Positions 13,580 through 25,614 of a DNA stretch of 64,000 bases are shown here, piece by piece. The notes below the pieces were generated by a model that saw nothing but the letters and a program-made list of their open reading frames with translations, was not told the origin of the DNA and searched no databases. Origin of the DNA: Selaginella tamariscina (lineage: Eukaryota; Streptophyta; Lycopodiopsida; Selaginellales; Selaginellaceae); the NCBI GenBank assembly GCA_003024785.1, contig PUQB01000187.1:178501-242500 (forward strand), in the 5' to 3' direction. Both the position numbers and the translations under genes were made by a program. Each line of letters starts with the position of its first letter. Position 1 is the first letter of the stretch.

Positions 13580-14250
13580 CATGGGTTTACTTGGGTTTGT
13601 TGGGGTAGCTTATTGCAATATGACATGGACCACCACAGTAAAGACACAAACCATTGGTCCTACAATGATGCTTCTTTGTTTTGACCCGTCTTGCTTGAGT
13701 TGCTTTACATTCCATGGGAGCTGGACCATCATAGAAACAAGAATAGAAATCGGCAGTGTATTGAGTGTCACTAGGGGTGATGTTGCTGCTACTATATATG
13801 TATACTCCCTGGAATGGGGTGCTTGAAGATATTCATAATGTCACTCAAATAATCGGTTATCACACTGTATAACATAATTAATGGCCTCAAATAGGGTTTT
13901 TAGATCATCATGGAAAGTTAGAAGGAGTCCTTGACATCATTGCAAAACCCATGACGGAATTGATTTATCAAGGCCTCTTCATCCCAAGGAACTTCACATG
14001 CCAAAAGACGAAACTCAAAGGCATACGCAGATGTTAAATGATTTCTTTGATTAAATCAATGAATCCTATTGATTGCCATATGATTATTATTTATGTTACC
14101 AAAACAATTCTTGAACTTCTTCACAAACTCTTTAAAATTGTCAAGTAATGACGAATTCATGACAAACCACTTGTGCAGTTCTTAAGAGAAGTAATCCGAC
14201 CAATCCTATATTCAAACGATCATCTGAATAATGACTATAATTTAAATGAA
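13580..14250 (-). pseudogene. Gag remnant with zinc knuckle
   Basis: Minus-strand sequence near 13596-13650 reads CLYCGGPCHIAIS, a CCHC zinc knuckle lacking its last Cys. Near 13940-14040 it reads AFEFRLLACEVPWDEEALI, a capsid motif common in plant gypsy gag. Frames are interrupted. Confidence 0.65.
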
Positions 14251-14669
14251 TCACTAAATAAACTTGATTTATGAATCCACGAAATTGAAACGTTGCTTCA
14301 TTGCATTTCTTCGGTAAGTTCATCTTTGGTTTCTTTTCACCACATGAGCATCTAACCTTGGTGACTAATTTTGTAATTGCCAATTCACCTCGTGAGTTTA
14401 TTCACATGTTTCACCACTCCTTCATAAGCTTTTGCTTCTCCTATATCCATTGTCTTCTCTTGTTTCAAATTAGCACCCTAACACAAAGAACATCCAATTT
14501 ATAATCACTTAATCATATTCTTTATGTTAGCCATCGTGATGCAATTAAAACATGATTGAATGTTAAAGAGAAATTTCAATTCAAATTGTTAAATAAAACA
14601 GAATTAATTCAAAAATTTAGCAATTCTTTAAATTAAAAAGAAAAAGAAGAAAAAGAATAATGAGAATTG

Positions 14670-14835
14670 CCACAACTTGTGTTGATTCGGAATACCTAGA
14701 CTCTATCTCAAGCTTTTTTTAATACTCTTTCTTATTTAGAATATTCTATGACATCTAATGTTTTAGAATCTTCTAGGATAAGATTAAAATATTCTATTGT
14801 AAAATCTTTTAGATAAAAAAAATATCTTGGTATAT
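14670..14835 (-). repeat. Putative 5' LTR remnant
   Basis: Counterpart of 9818-9975, lying beyond the gag end. Approximate boundaries. Confidence 0.5.
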
Positions 14836-16088
14836 TTTGGTGACTTAGACATTATGTAGCTTGTTGATTAATCATTTTGAGATGGCTTGTGTACTCCAAA
14901 ATAATAAAAAAAAGTGTGTTTGGACATTGTGGAGACATGTATCTTTGACATTAAGTAGGACATGAGTTTATTCAACATACAAGGAAAGAATTCTAAAAGT
15001 TGTTCATGTCACATTATATACATGTTAAAGATTGTATTTTGCTCATTTTTTTAGGTAAATGGGATCGTTTGGACATAAATATTATAGATAGTTCCACAAA
15101 ACTATTGTTTATTATATACAATGTTAACAATGTTAAAACATTTTTATAGTCCACTGAGTTTAGTATACCTAACGCTATTATGTTAAGCATGATTCTTATG
15201 TGGTTTATAATTTTTAGGTTCATCACAAAAGTATACTACATTTGTCTTTTCATTTTCTAAACAATCTCTAAAGATTACTGTGTTTGTTTTTAAATTTGTT
15301 GTGAACCTTTTTTATAGCTAATCGTGAACTTCATTGGCTTAATATTTTTTAATATTTTTAACAACCGTCTAAAGTTTCAACAATTAGTTTTCTAACCTAA
15401 GTTGACCTAAGTTGACTCATGTTGGGTTTATAAGTTAATTCAACTCTAAACTCAAAAGGCTACTTGCTTCTCGTCGTAAATAAAATTTACTTATAATATT
15501 AATTGAAATTATCACAGTTTAACAACAATTAACCATTGTTAATGATTATCCTATAGATTAATGTGGGTTAAGATAAACTCACCAATTAAAAAATTGGGTT
15601 AAAAGTTACAGTATTATGTTTATGTTTATAAATACTCTACCAACCTTATCTAGTATTTATATTTAAGTTTGATTTATGAGAGAAGGTTGTTATAATGTTT
15701 AACATGCTTGACCTTTTACTTTGAAAATTTTAAATCCTTAACCTAGAGTACATGGGTGCGATGAGCTCCAGTGTCATCTCTCGACCTCCATAAGACACCC
15801 GAACGTATAATACTTTATTAAACCCATATACATATACAAACACATAGGGTATATATATACCACAGAATATTTCAAGTATATTCGAGAGTTAGAGGTGCTA
15901 TTATACTTCCGTACGGGTTAAGAAAAAATACGCTTATTATCTGGCATCCGTTGCATTTCGAATTTCTGTTAATCATTGGGATCGATGTCGCTGTCTTTAG
16001 ATAGGGCGCCACGTTATGCCTAGCTTTATAACAAATTAATCATGGTTAAACATGCTAACTGTAATGTGCAGTTGCTGTCCTAACACGT
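14836..16088. other. Intergenic DNA
   Basis: AT-rich up to about 15720, then more balanced. No gene seen. The last 300 bases may hold the promoter of the gene starting near 16.2 kb, but I see no decisive motif. Confidence 0.5.
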
Positions 16089-16176
16089 GACGTATAATAG
16101 AATATTCTTCGTATATGGATGATGTGGCACTGGACGTATAATAGAATATTCTCCGTATATGGATGATGTGGCACTG
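16089..16176. repeat. Two-copy 44-bp tandem repeat
   Basis: GACGTATAATAGAATATTC begins each of two units (16089 and 16133) differing at one or two bases, just upstream of the modular gene. Confidence 0.9.
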
Positions 16177-16210
16177 GAATATTCTATAATGATAATTTGA
16201 AATGTTATGG

Positions 16211-19200
16211 GAGGGTAGTGAAGAGCTCGCCGCTCTCCTATAGATCCGTTCTCGGTGCAAGCAGTCCGATTCTCTTCTTGTTCCACTAAAGAAATCGCGA
16301 TTCCTTCTCCAAATATCGAAAAAGCGCAGCTTTCTGTCGTGGAGGAGCTCAATCTTGTCAACATGCAGAACATCGGAAATCACAGGTATTCAATCTTGTT
16401 TTTTCAATTTTCATCCTTGTGAATGATGTCTATGCAGCAGCTCCAGTTCTTCCCTTCAGAACGTCGAAAAATTGCAGATTTTCGCCTCGGAGATGCTCAA
16501 TCTGCAGCCAAATTTCGAAAGTGGCAGGTAAAATTGAATCTTTCTTGCTCAATTTCCATCCTTGTGAACGATGTTGTGACAGCAACAGGCAGGTCCTGAA
16601 AATAACGCAGATCTCTGCTGTGGAGACGATTGAAAGCAGCACAGCATTAGACAGGTATTTGAATCTTTTCTCTTCGTCCTTCGTTTCTTGTCTTGATGTT
16701 GTTGTCTTGGAGCCGTAGCAGCGTGAATGCTATCAAAGACTCGCAGATGTCGACGACCGGAATCATACAACAGCAGCAAAATCCCGAAAAGCAGAGGTAC
16801 TCTTGAATCCTTGATCAATTTTCATCCGATCTTCATGTCTCGAACAGGCTGTTTGAAGATGGTTCGCAAGTACTCGAAATGAAAGACGGAATTCTTCCGG
16901 TCGAGGATGCACTCTTTCTTGATGAATCAGCTGTAGATCCCTATTGCTCCGATATGCTGCCGGGAAATCACAGGTAATTTGAATCATTTCTTTTCATCCT
17001 TTGTTTCTTGTGTTGATGTTGTTGTCTTGGAGCCATAGCAGAGTGAATGCTATCAAAGACTCGCATATGTCCACTTTGGAGACGATCGGAATCATGCAAC
17101 AGCCTAAAAATCCCGAAAAGCAGAGGTACACTTGAATCCTTGATCGATTTTCATTCGAAGTTCATGTCCCGAACAGGCCGTTTGAAGATGGTTCGCAAGT
17201 ACTCGAAATGAAAGATGGATTTCTTCCGGTCGAGGATGCATTCTTTCTTGATGAATCAGCTGTAGATCCCTATTGCTCCGATATTCTGCCGGGAAATCAC
17301 AGGTAATTTGAATCTTTTTTTTCATCCTTTGTTTCTTGTCTTGATGTTGTTGTCTTGGAGCCGTAGCAGAGTGCATGCTATCAAAGACTCGCATATGTCC
17401 AATTTGGAGACGATCGGAATCATGCGACAGCCTAAAAATCCCGAAAAGCAGAGGTACACTTGAATCCTTGATCGATTTTCACTCGAAGTTCATGTCCCGA
17501 ACAGGCCGTTTGAAGATGGTTCGCAAGTACTCGAAATGAAAGAAGGATTTCTTCCGGTCGAGGATGCATTCTTTCTTGATGAATCAGCTGGAGATCCCTA
17601 TTGCTCCGATATTCTGCCGGGAAATCACAGGTAATTTGAATCATTTCTTTTCATCCTTTGTTTCTTGTGTTGATGTTGTTGTCTTGGAGCCGTAGCAGAG
17701 TCATGCTATCAAAGACTCGAAGATGTCCACTTTGGAGACGAACGGAATCATGCAACAGCATAAAAATCCGGAAAAGCAGAGGTACACTTGAATCCTTGAT
17801 CGATTTTCATTCAGTTCATGTCCCGAACAGGCCGTTTGAAGATGGTTCGCAAGTACTCGAAATAAAGAAGGATTCTTCCGGTCGAGGATGCATTCTTTCT
17901 TGATGGATCAGCTGGAGATCCCTATTGCTCCGATATGCTGCCGGAAACCTCGAAGATGCGAGCATGGAGGATGCGACTGCCGCTGAAGAATTCTGGGTGA
18001 GCCTGGTTTCTCCGAAAGAAGAAGGCTGCGGCAGAGAAATCTCTCTTGTTACAAACAACAAGAAGGACAGCAACTGCTCGAAGAAAATCCAAATGATGCA
18101 GATGGCTATGAAAGAAACAGCTGCTCGTAAAGATGCTGCGTTCCAGCTCCTGGAGGCCAAATCTGCTCAACTCACTCAACAGCCGGAGATTTTCACTCGT
18201 CATTCCAGGTCAAAATCTGTTTGTTTATGTGTGTAAATATATAATTGCATATATATATAGATAACACACACATTGTAGATGTTATTTTTATGTTGTTTTT
18301 TTTTAACTTTTAGTTAACCGTTCCTGTCTTATATGAATGTGACTTAACATTAGCCTGTGTATGAACATGACATGTCTTTGTGTACATGTATACATAACGT
18401 ATCTATTACTGATAATCCTATGTGTTAGAATAGTTAACATCTTACATGCGCATGTTGGTATGCATGTATGTATAGTATAGGTGTTTCGGTATCAACAAGC
18501 ACAATGTTCAATAAGGCATTATATCGAAGTATAACACCGATGCTATTTAAGGGCACGAGAATTCGAAGCGGGCTACAACTGCGCTCTTAAGAACAATTTG
18601 CTCATCGACCTCGACTCTTTAGAAGATTCTGGCGAGGTGAGCATCCTTACTGCATAAACTAACTATGTATTCTTTACGATATATGCATAAAGTATAATAA
18701 CATTTTTCTCAAGCAACAGGAAGAACAGCGACCGCTCCACCAGAAAACCCAAATGATGCATATGGCTAGGAAAGAAAAAGCTGCTCGTAATGATGCTACG
18801 TTCCAGCTCCTGGAGGCCAAATCTGCTGAACTCACTCAACAGCGGCAGATTTTCACTCGTCATTCCAGGTGTGCCTGTGTTTGTTGGTGTGTGTAGATAT
18901 ATAATCTACGTATATATACAGATAACACACACACATGGTAGACAATCTTGATATTATCTTATGTTTTTTTTTTAACTTTTAGATGAAAACAACGTGTTTC
19001 TTTCTGATATCAATATGACTTGCCTGTGTATACGAGTGTTTACGTGTTTTGCATGTTATGAAAATGATGTCTGTGTGTACATGTATACATAACGTATCTA
19101 TTACTGACAATCCTATAGTGTTTAACTAGTTACTTACATGCACGTATTGGTATGCATGTATGTATAATATAGGTGTTTCGGTATCAACAAGGACAATTGT

Positions 19201-20762
19201 AGTTTACACCTGCTCTTTTATATTTTTAATTAGTATTAAGCATTGTTAAAATTCAATAAAACATTAGATCAAAGTATAACATCGATGCTATTTAAGGGCA
19301 CGAGAATTCGAAGCGGATTACTGCACTCTTAGGAACGACTTGGTCATCGACCTCGACTCTCTAGAAGATTCTGACAAGGTGAACATCCTTACCACATAAA
19401 CTAACTCATACTTTCATATTTGTTTTTTTCTTATGGTTTCATGGTTTCTTCTGTAGAAAAGCCGTTCAAGAAACATGCTGAACTCCTCGGGTACGTCACT
19501 CACTCTTTCTCGCAATGTTAAATATAATATTTTTTTTTTTCCAGAGTCATACAGCCATAGCACTGGTAAAGAATGACCGTTTTGCGATCGTAGCTGGGGA
19601 GGGAATGGAAACATTACCCATATCACAAAAAACAGCAAAAGGACTTAAGTCGGGTAATCAACCAGGGAATTCCATTTACGAGTCACAACAAAATCAATAT
19701 TATAAATTGTCAATGTAACTGTGTCAAGGTCTTCAAATGTAACAATATATTATTTGCATTCGCAGGTACGTGGTAATATATATTTATATAATCATTATTA
19801 AGTTGTATAAAAATAATCTTAGCTAGGTTTAATAATTTTTAAGGTATATTATTGTACATATATACATATTATGTAGTTGATATTAATATTACACAAAACT
19901 ATTTTATTAATCCAATTTATTATAATTTTATTTATAACTTATTTCAGGACACTTGAACAATGGCGAAACACTTCTCAAAAAGCTGGAAAACCGTTTAAAA
20001 ACAAATCGAGGCTTATTCTAAGTCACGTGAACTATATAAACGGGAACTGCAAAAATTATACGTGCAGACTACGGAAGCCAGAAGTTGAAAGGCAAGGAGA
20101 AAACCCAGAAGTAAGTCTCTCGCATTGGTTGCATGTAAACTAGCTATATATATATATATATATATGTGGTTTATTATGAAATCACTCACTTTACTCGCGA
20201 GTAGGTTATAGGTAATTACGTGTCTCTTTGTGTGGATGTTTTAAGTATAATGATTTTTTTTCTATTTGCAGTCCCTTTCACATGCTAGAAGTTTTGGTGG
20301 TGGGATTTGAAGAAGAAACCGCGAAGTACTGTGCATATTTACTTGATTCCGGAGGTTCCCCTAGGTTTCTTTCTATTTTACATATTTCTTTACGCTACAC
20401 TAACATTTCTTGATCCTTAGCCTAATAGACTATAGCATTGCTGCTATCGGAACGGGAGGTGGTGCTGCGTTTCAGATGCTCGAAGAAGGGTAAGTATATA
20501 TTCTTTATATTTCTAATGTAGTATTAGTGTTAACCGATATATATGTAAAATATAATTTTTTCATTAAGTATACTTTACTTAGGTACAAAATAATATTGGT
20601 TATCATGAGGCAAAGATCTTGTATTGGTGCTATAGAATATGCTATTCAAGATCCCCAAAATTTATGTGGCGGTCAGATTACTATGCATACTTTAGAAAAG
20701 GGGGATGGAGAGAAGAAACAAAAGAACAATAAGTTCACAAAGAAAACAAAAAAAGATATTAG
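16211..20762 (+). CDS. Unrecognised multi-exon gene with tandemly duplicated exon modules
   Basis: Proposed exons: about 16211-16385, 16438-16527, 16583-16654, 16719-16796, 16848-16973, 17039-17125, 17177-17302, 17367-17453, 17505-17630, 17696-17781, 17831-18208, 18552-18636, 18720-18868, 19297-19378, 19457-19490, 19545-19653, 19948-20110, about 20272-20355, about 20427-20489, 20583-20762. Each has AG before and GT after. The early internal exons end in phase 2 and are multiples of 3 (90, 72, 78, 126, 87, 126...), so the frame runs open from about 16.2 to 17.63 kb. Two exon types alternate: one with NAIKDS...NPEKQ, the other with FEDGSQVLEMK...LPVEDA. Later exons are Gln/Lys/Glu-rich and probably coiled coil (AFQLLEAKSAQLTQQ). 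The start codon is not found. From 17.7 kb on, single-base losses break the frame in several exons. I cannot name a family. Confidence 0.6.
16680..17945 (+). repeat. Four-copy tandem array of an exon pair
   Basis: Units of about 326-329 bp each hold exon A, an intron, exon B and an intron. B exons start at 16848, 17177, 17505 and 17831. Introns are as similar as exons, so the duplication is recent. Copy 4 has lost single bases relative to the others (CAGAGTCATGC for CAGAGTGAATGC; AAATAAAG for AAATGAAAG; GGATTC for GGATTTC; CCGGAAA for CCGGGAAA). Confidence 0.9.
18200..19378 (+). repeat. Second-level duplication of about 745 bp in the same gene
   Basis: The exon starting GCACGAGAATTCGAAGCG at 18552 recurs at 19297 with its upstream intron. 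The exon at 18720-18868 matches the 3' half of the 17831-18208 exon (QMM.MA.KE.AAR.DA and the RHS end). The gene has therefore grown by at least two independent tandem duplications. Confidence 0.85.
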
Positions 20763-20763
20763 G

Positions 20764-20809
<46 letters not shown>

Positions 20810-23800
20810 CATTTTTTTTAGGTGACTCTTTGAAAGAAGACAATAAAGCGTGGAAATATTAGCATTTCAGTTAATTTTACATTGTGTTAAGTATATATAT
20901 GTATGTATGTATATAGAATTTTACACTGTTATTCTTATATATATGTGTGTGTGTGTGGAAATACATATACCCTAAACATGCGAACTAAAAGGAAGATTGC
21001 CCGGCAAACCTTTTTAAGTCTATCACCTTTGGATGCGTAAAAAATAAGCCTAAACACACCAAATTGAAATTTTCAAACATGATTTCAAATATGTTCTAAG
21101 CCATCAAATAAACACTCAGAGGAATACAATGTGGCGAATCCCTACAGTCAAATATGAATCCCTCTAACTTGAAGGAGAAAAGAGGAGGGTTTGAAAGGCA
21201 TAAAAAACATAGATAGGCTGGCCGGCAAACCTCAATTGGTACTGCATTTTCAAAGAAAAAAACTTATTAAATTACTCAAAGACATTCTAGTATATGGTTT
21301 TTATTCTTCTGTTTTTATGTGTTGGGTAGGGCTGATTCAATATGAGGAGCAAGGAGTGAACAAAGGTACTCGAATTGTTTAATATATATGTAAATTATCT
21401 AATTTTTATTTTTATTTGCAGCTTTTGTTTAAATATATTGTAGTTTTTATTTGTTAATTTATTACACATACATATATTCTCATTTATTTTTTATTATTTC
21501 ACAGCTCTTCTTTCAAATTACTCAAGTATAAGCTTTTAGATATGAGATGAGTGATGAACAAAATACTTTAGAGAATATTCGGTTTTTATTCATGTTTATT
21601 CGTGTTCATTTCTGTGTTTGAGGTTCATGTCCAAAAATTAAATGCTATGTTTGTGTTCGTGTTAGAAGCTATGAATAATTATTATATGTAATAATTAAGG
21701 CTACATATTAGGACCATCTATGAGTTGATCTTCATAGTTTGCTTGAAGATAAACCAATAAGTATATTATTAATTTTTTTATTTTAATATTTAAACTGATT
21801 TGATATTCTCAAGTAGTATTCCAAGTTGGAACATTATTGGACGATGTCCAATAAATAACATATCTAGGAAGCTCAATGATATAAGATATTAAAGATACTT
21901 AGCCATATATTAATAAAGTGGCAAAATATAGATTATTTTTTAAATAAATTAAAAATTAAAATGTAACATAAATATTGAGGATATCCATAAAATATTCTCA
22001 ATATACTTTATTAATTAAACAAAGTTATAATGAATTAACTATGAAATAACTATGAAATGTATTTCATATATATGAAAGATTCATCTTACTTAAAATAATA
22101 ATCATTACAAGCCATTCTCTTCGTGCATTTATTGGGATAAGTAACTAGTTTGTTTGTGTTTTTCCCAAAGGGAGCAAAATAATAGTTTTAAAACTTAGAC
22201 ATTAAAACTTTCCTTCTTATTGTATGTATTTTTTCTTCATGGAAGAAGAATAATGTTATTTAAAAAGTTAGTCATTGAAGCTCTTTTGATTTGTGTATGA
22301 ATTGCCTTTCGTACAACTTAAAAGGAATGAATCATCTTGCTTCTGGTGTTCTTTTACCTGTAGTCTTAATGTGAAAGCTTGTTTGACAAGGTTGTTGATT
22401 CACATAGTCTTTGACGATGTTCACCCATGTATAATGTTGGCTATGTTTATCGTTTGTTAGGCATTTGACATATGAACATCTAACAATACATTTTCCTATT
22501 TGATTGGTTTTGATCGATAATCATTTGGTTGGCATCATACCATCTTATGTGTCCTTTTCCTATTGATGGAATGACCTATGACATCTCTAGTGTAAAACTC
22601 TTGCAAAGGTTCACTAATGTCATATATGAACACAACTTTCTTTATGTACCATTGCACAAGTCTTTCACTTAAAAGTTGGAGTGTCGAATCATGTGGATGT
22701 CAACAAAACAACAATCTTAGACCATTTAAGAGTTCTATTTTTGATTCAGTCATTCGGATGTGCAGTTATTATAATCCCATTTGCAATTGACGCACCATTC
22801 TCGCCAAGTAGCACCACCTCCATGCTTACCAATATAATTCTTTTGTGAATCATAATGGGGAATTAGAGGCTATGCCAAGTGAGTTTGCACATTGTTCCTA
22901 ACTTTAAGGAAACCTAAGCACCCTCAACCCAAAAAAAGGCTAAGCAAAAAGATATTTGTGGTGTAGTTCAAAGTCGATTGTGTTTGCAACGGGAAAGATT
23001 TGCAAAACCTCTTTGTAGGCTTTGTCATATGTCAAAGATACCAAATGGCATTTTATAGATAATATAAAGATATAATGTTGTCATTCATTACCACTCCAAC
23101 ATGATGAGTCAGCTTCATAAAGTCAATTCCGAAAATGTTATTATTTCTAGAATTGGTAAATTGAGATTGTGTTAGGATTAGTTTGATATAAATTTTGTGA
23201 CAAATCATTTATAAGATTATTCTCATTGAGAAATCAAATAGGTTAACGAGACTATTTTCGTTACACTTTATTTAGGTTAATAATGTCTTTAAAATGGAAC
23301 AAGACTTAACTTTGAAAGGATATATTCATATGTTGAATGACACTAATTTCATCAAATCAAAAAAATGTGTAACAAGATTGTTTCCGTAAGGCATGTATGG
23401 ATGATTATAATTAAGAAAATATATAACAAGAATGTTCTTGTTAATAAGCCAATCAGAGTTATACAATTTTGAGTTTAAGAGTGTTTTCTTAAATGCTTAA
23501 TGAGACTATTCTCGTCTTGGATGCATGCATATATTTATAAAATAATATCCTTTTCTTAAATAAAATATTTTAAGGGAATATTTTTTATGCAATTGAATCA
23601 CAAGATGAGTCTCATAAACATTAACAATATTTTATAATGTATTTAATAAAATATTTGAAGGGAATGTTTATTAAGGGAAGTGAAGTCTCACTTTAAATAA
23701 TAGCATATTGAATGTAAAAGAATGAATTTTTAATCTTACCAAATATAAGTTATGTGCTGTTTTCAATGACGATAGTTTACTTTTATGTAAGATGTTGTTG

Positions 23801-24824
23801 AAGAACAAGGGACTGAACAAAAAACCTAGTTGCAATGTTCATCGTTCCTTATATACAGAATTTTTCTGTGCTTGTTGATATCCATGTTTATTTGAAATTC
23901 AAATCAATCATTCGTTCACCAACACTCTAGATTGTGCAAACATGTCAATATTGTAGCTCAATAAATTAGATTTTGACAATTCATTAATCTGCTAGCTATA
24001 TACCGTTCATATCAATTTTTTCATGTCAGGATTATTCCTATACGATTAAAGTTTACTCTACTCTATTATACTCTAATTTATTCCGCAATTCAATGATATA
24101 TCCTTCATCATTATTGTTCAAGTTATAGTGCTTTCAATTATTATGCAACTTATCGATCTTGGTGTTATTAGTTAGCACATTGATTTGCTAGTAATTTACT
24201 TTTCACGTTAAGGCCTTTGATGTTTGGATTATTCTCAAATCATTTTGATAATTTAATTTGGACACAGATTGTACGTGCATCTGGACATGTCTGCACACAT
24301 GTAGCCTCAAAATTTGTGACTAGGGTTTGTGACACTGTTTCATTATGGTTTGCTACCATTGTGGTTTCCTTAGATTGGGGTTTTCATGTAGCATTGGGTT
24401 TTCAATAGATTTTTTTTGCATATTTTGTACATTCCCTTTGATTCACAAAATTGATTTATTGATTGGGGTTTCTTTATATCTTTATACATTGGAATGTCTG
24501 CCATTTGGTTTCTTAATTTCACCATTGGGTTGTCATAAACTTATTTAGTCAATTTAGTATATAGTTTTTTTATATAACTTATCTTTCCTTAGTTAATTTA
24601 CATAACTTTATTTAAGTATTTATGTTTTTATTTTTAAATTTACATACATATCATATCAATAAAAAATCATAAAACAAGAATTATAATATTTTATATCAAT
24701 TTATACAAGTGTACATGTAATCTTTAATAACTTTATATTTTCTAATTTTTAATTTAAATAAAGAAATGTTGAAAATTATTAATGTTGGAATATGAATATA
24801 AGAATAATAAAATAACTATATTAA
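20763..24824. other. AT-rich intergenic DNA
   Basis: Starts with (TA)n at about 20775-20803. I see no gene. A less AT-rich stretch at about 22280-23060 may be an old element remnant, but no domain is recognisable. Confidence 0.5.
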
Positions 24825-25014
24825 TTTTTAAATGCATATGTATATAACAGCTAATAAAAGTCTAGACTCTATTTTAATCAAGTAAACTACAAGTGTACCA
24901 ACTTTAATAAGTAGGCTTTAATAAGCATGTCACTTGTATAGCTATACCTGTAATTTTCTCGGCAGTACAGAGTCTAGACTATTACTAATTTTTATATACA
25001 TTTGCATTTTAAAA
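24825..25014. mobile_element. MITE with about 46-bp terminal inverted repeats
   Basis: The left arm (24825-24870, ending AAAAGTCTAGACTCT) is the near reverse complement of the right arm (24969-25014, beginning AGAGTCTAGACTATT). The total is 190 bp with no coding capacity, as expected for a small non-autonomous DNA transposon. Confidence 0.8.
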
Positions 25015-25089
25015 TAAAATAACTTGTGTCACAATCGAAGCCAATAACAAAATATGAGTGGAATTGTTTTAGCAAATAAGAAAAGAAGA

Positions 25090-25614
25090 AGAAAAAAATA
25101 TTAATTACTTAGTCTGGGTGTTGAGCCAAAATGCTAAAACCCTAACCCTAGCCTCTTCATATATTAAGATCTCCACCAATATAAATTTGAATATGGACAT
25201 TTGGTTCTAGATCTGAATCTGGACCTCTGTTCTAGATTTGAATCTGTTGGACCATTAGTTCCTTATCCTAAAATATTCTAGAGAGTATTCCATTTTGGCA
25301 TATACCAGCATTAGCATCAACTTGGTATATTATGGTCATGACACCATCCCTCTCTTTTGGCAACAAGTTCCACGAATCGGACTAGAGTGGAATCCAAGCT
25401 TGTTGGTACTAAGCATGGAATGTGGCAATGGTTTGTAAAACATTACCCAAAATTCTCCATAGGCTCCCAAGTGTAGTCACTAGGAAGTAACCAACCTAAT
25501 CAACAAGGTAATAAAGCTTACCACAAAGGAGATTGGAGTCCAAAATAGCATAAACTTCATATTTGGAATCACCGTCGTTCAACAAGTGGTGGCGGTGGCA
25601 AAGTACGTCTAAGA
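25090..25614 (-). pseudogene. Truncated minus-strand gypsy end (LTR-like plus chromodomain end)
   Basis: 25440-25560 is homologous on the minus strand to the chromodomain region at 10130-10240 (shared GKLYYLVD). To its left, 25090-25340 looks like an LTR (TTCTAGAGAGTATTCC). It stops abruptly at about 25615 against a plus-strand RT. Confidence 0.55.

Larger units (their letters stand above)
9818..14835 (-). mobile_element. Decayed Ty3/gypsy chromovirus, minus orientation
   Basis: Read on the minus strand from right to left the order is gag, protease, reverse transcriptase/RNase H, integrase, chromodomain, as in chromoviruses. Related flanks at about 9818-9975 and 14670-14835 (shared block TTCTAGGATAAGATT) look like short, diverged LTRs. 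No coding part is intact; stops and shifts are frequent. The RT centre is flipped relative to the rest (see 12374-12530). Confidence 0.8.

Noticed and set aside
13090..13826. Plus-strand frames in the gypsy gag/protease region
   Set aside because: They lie opposite recognisable minus-strand gag and protease sequence and match nothing themselves.
22280..23060. Possible Copia-type polyprotein
   Set aside because: The stretch is less AT-rich, but no RT, integrase or protease motif can be read on either strand.
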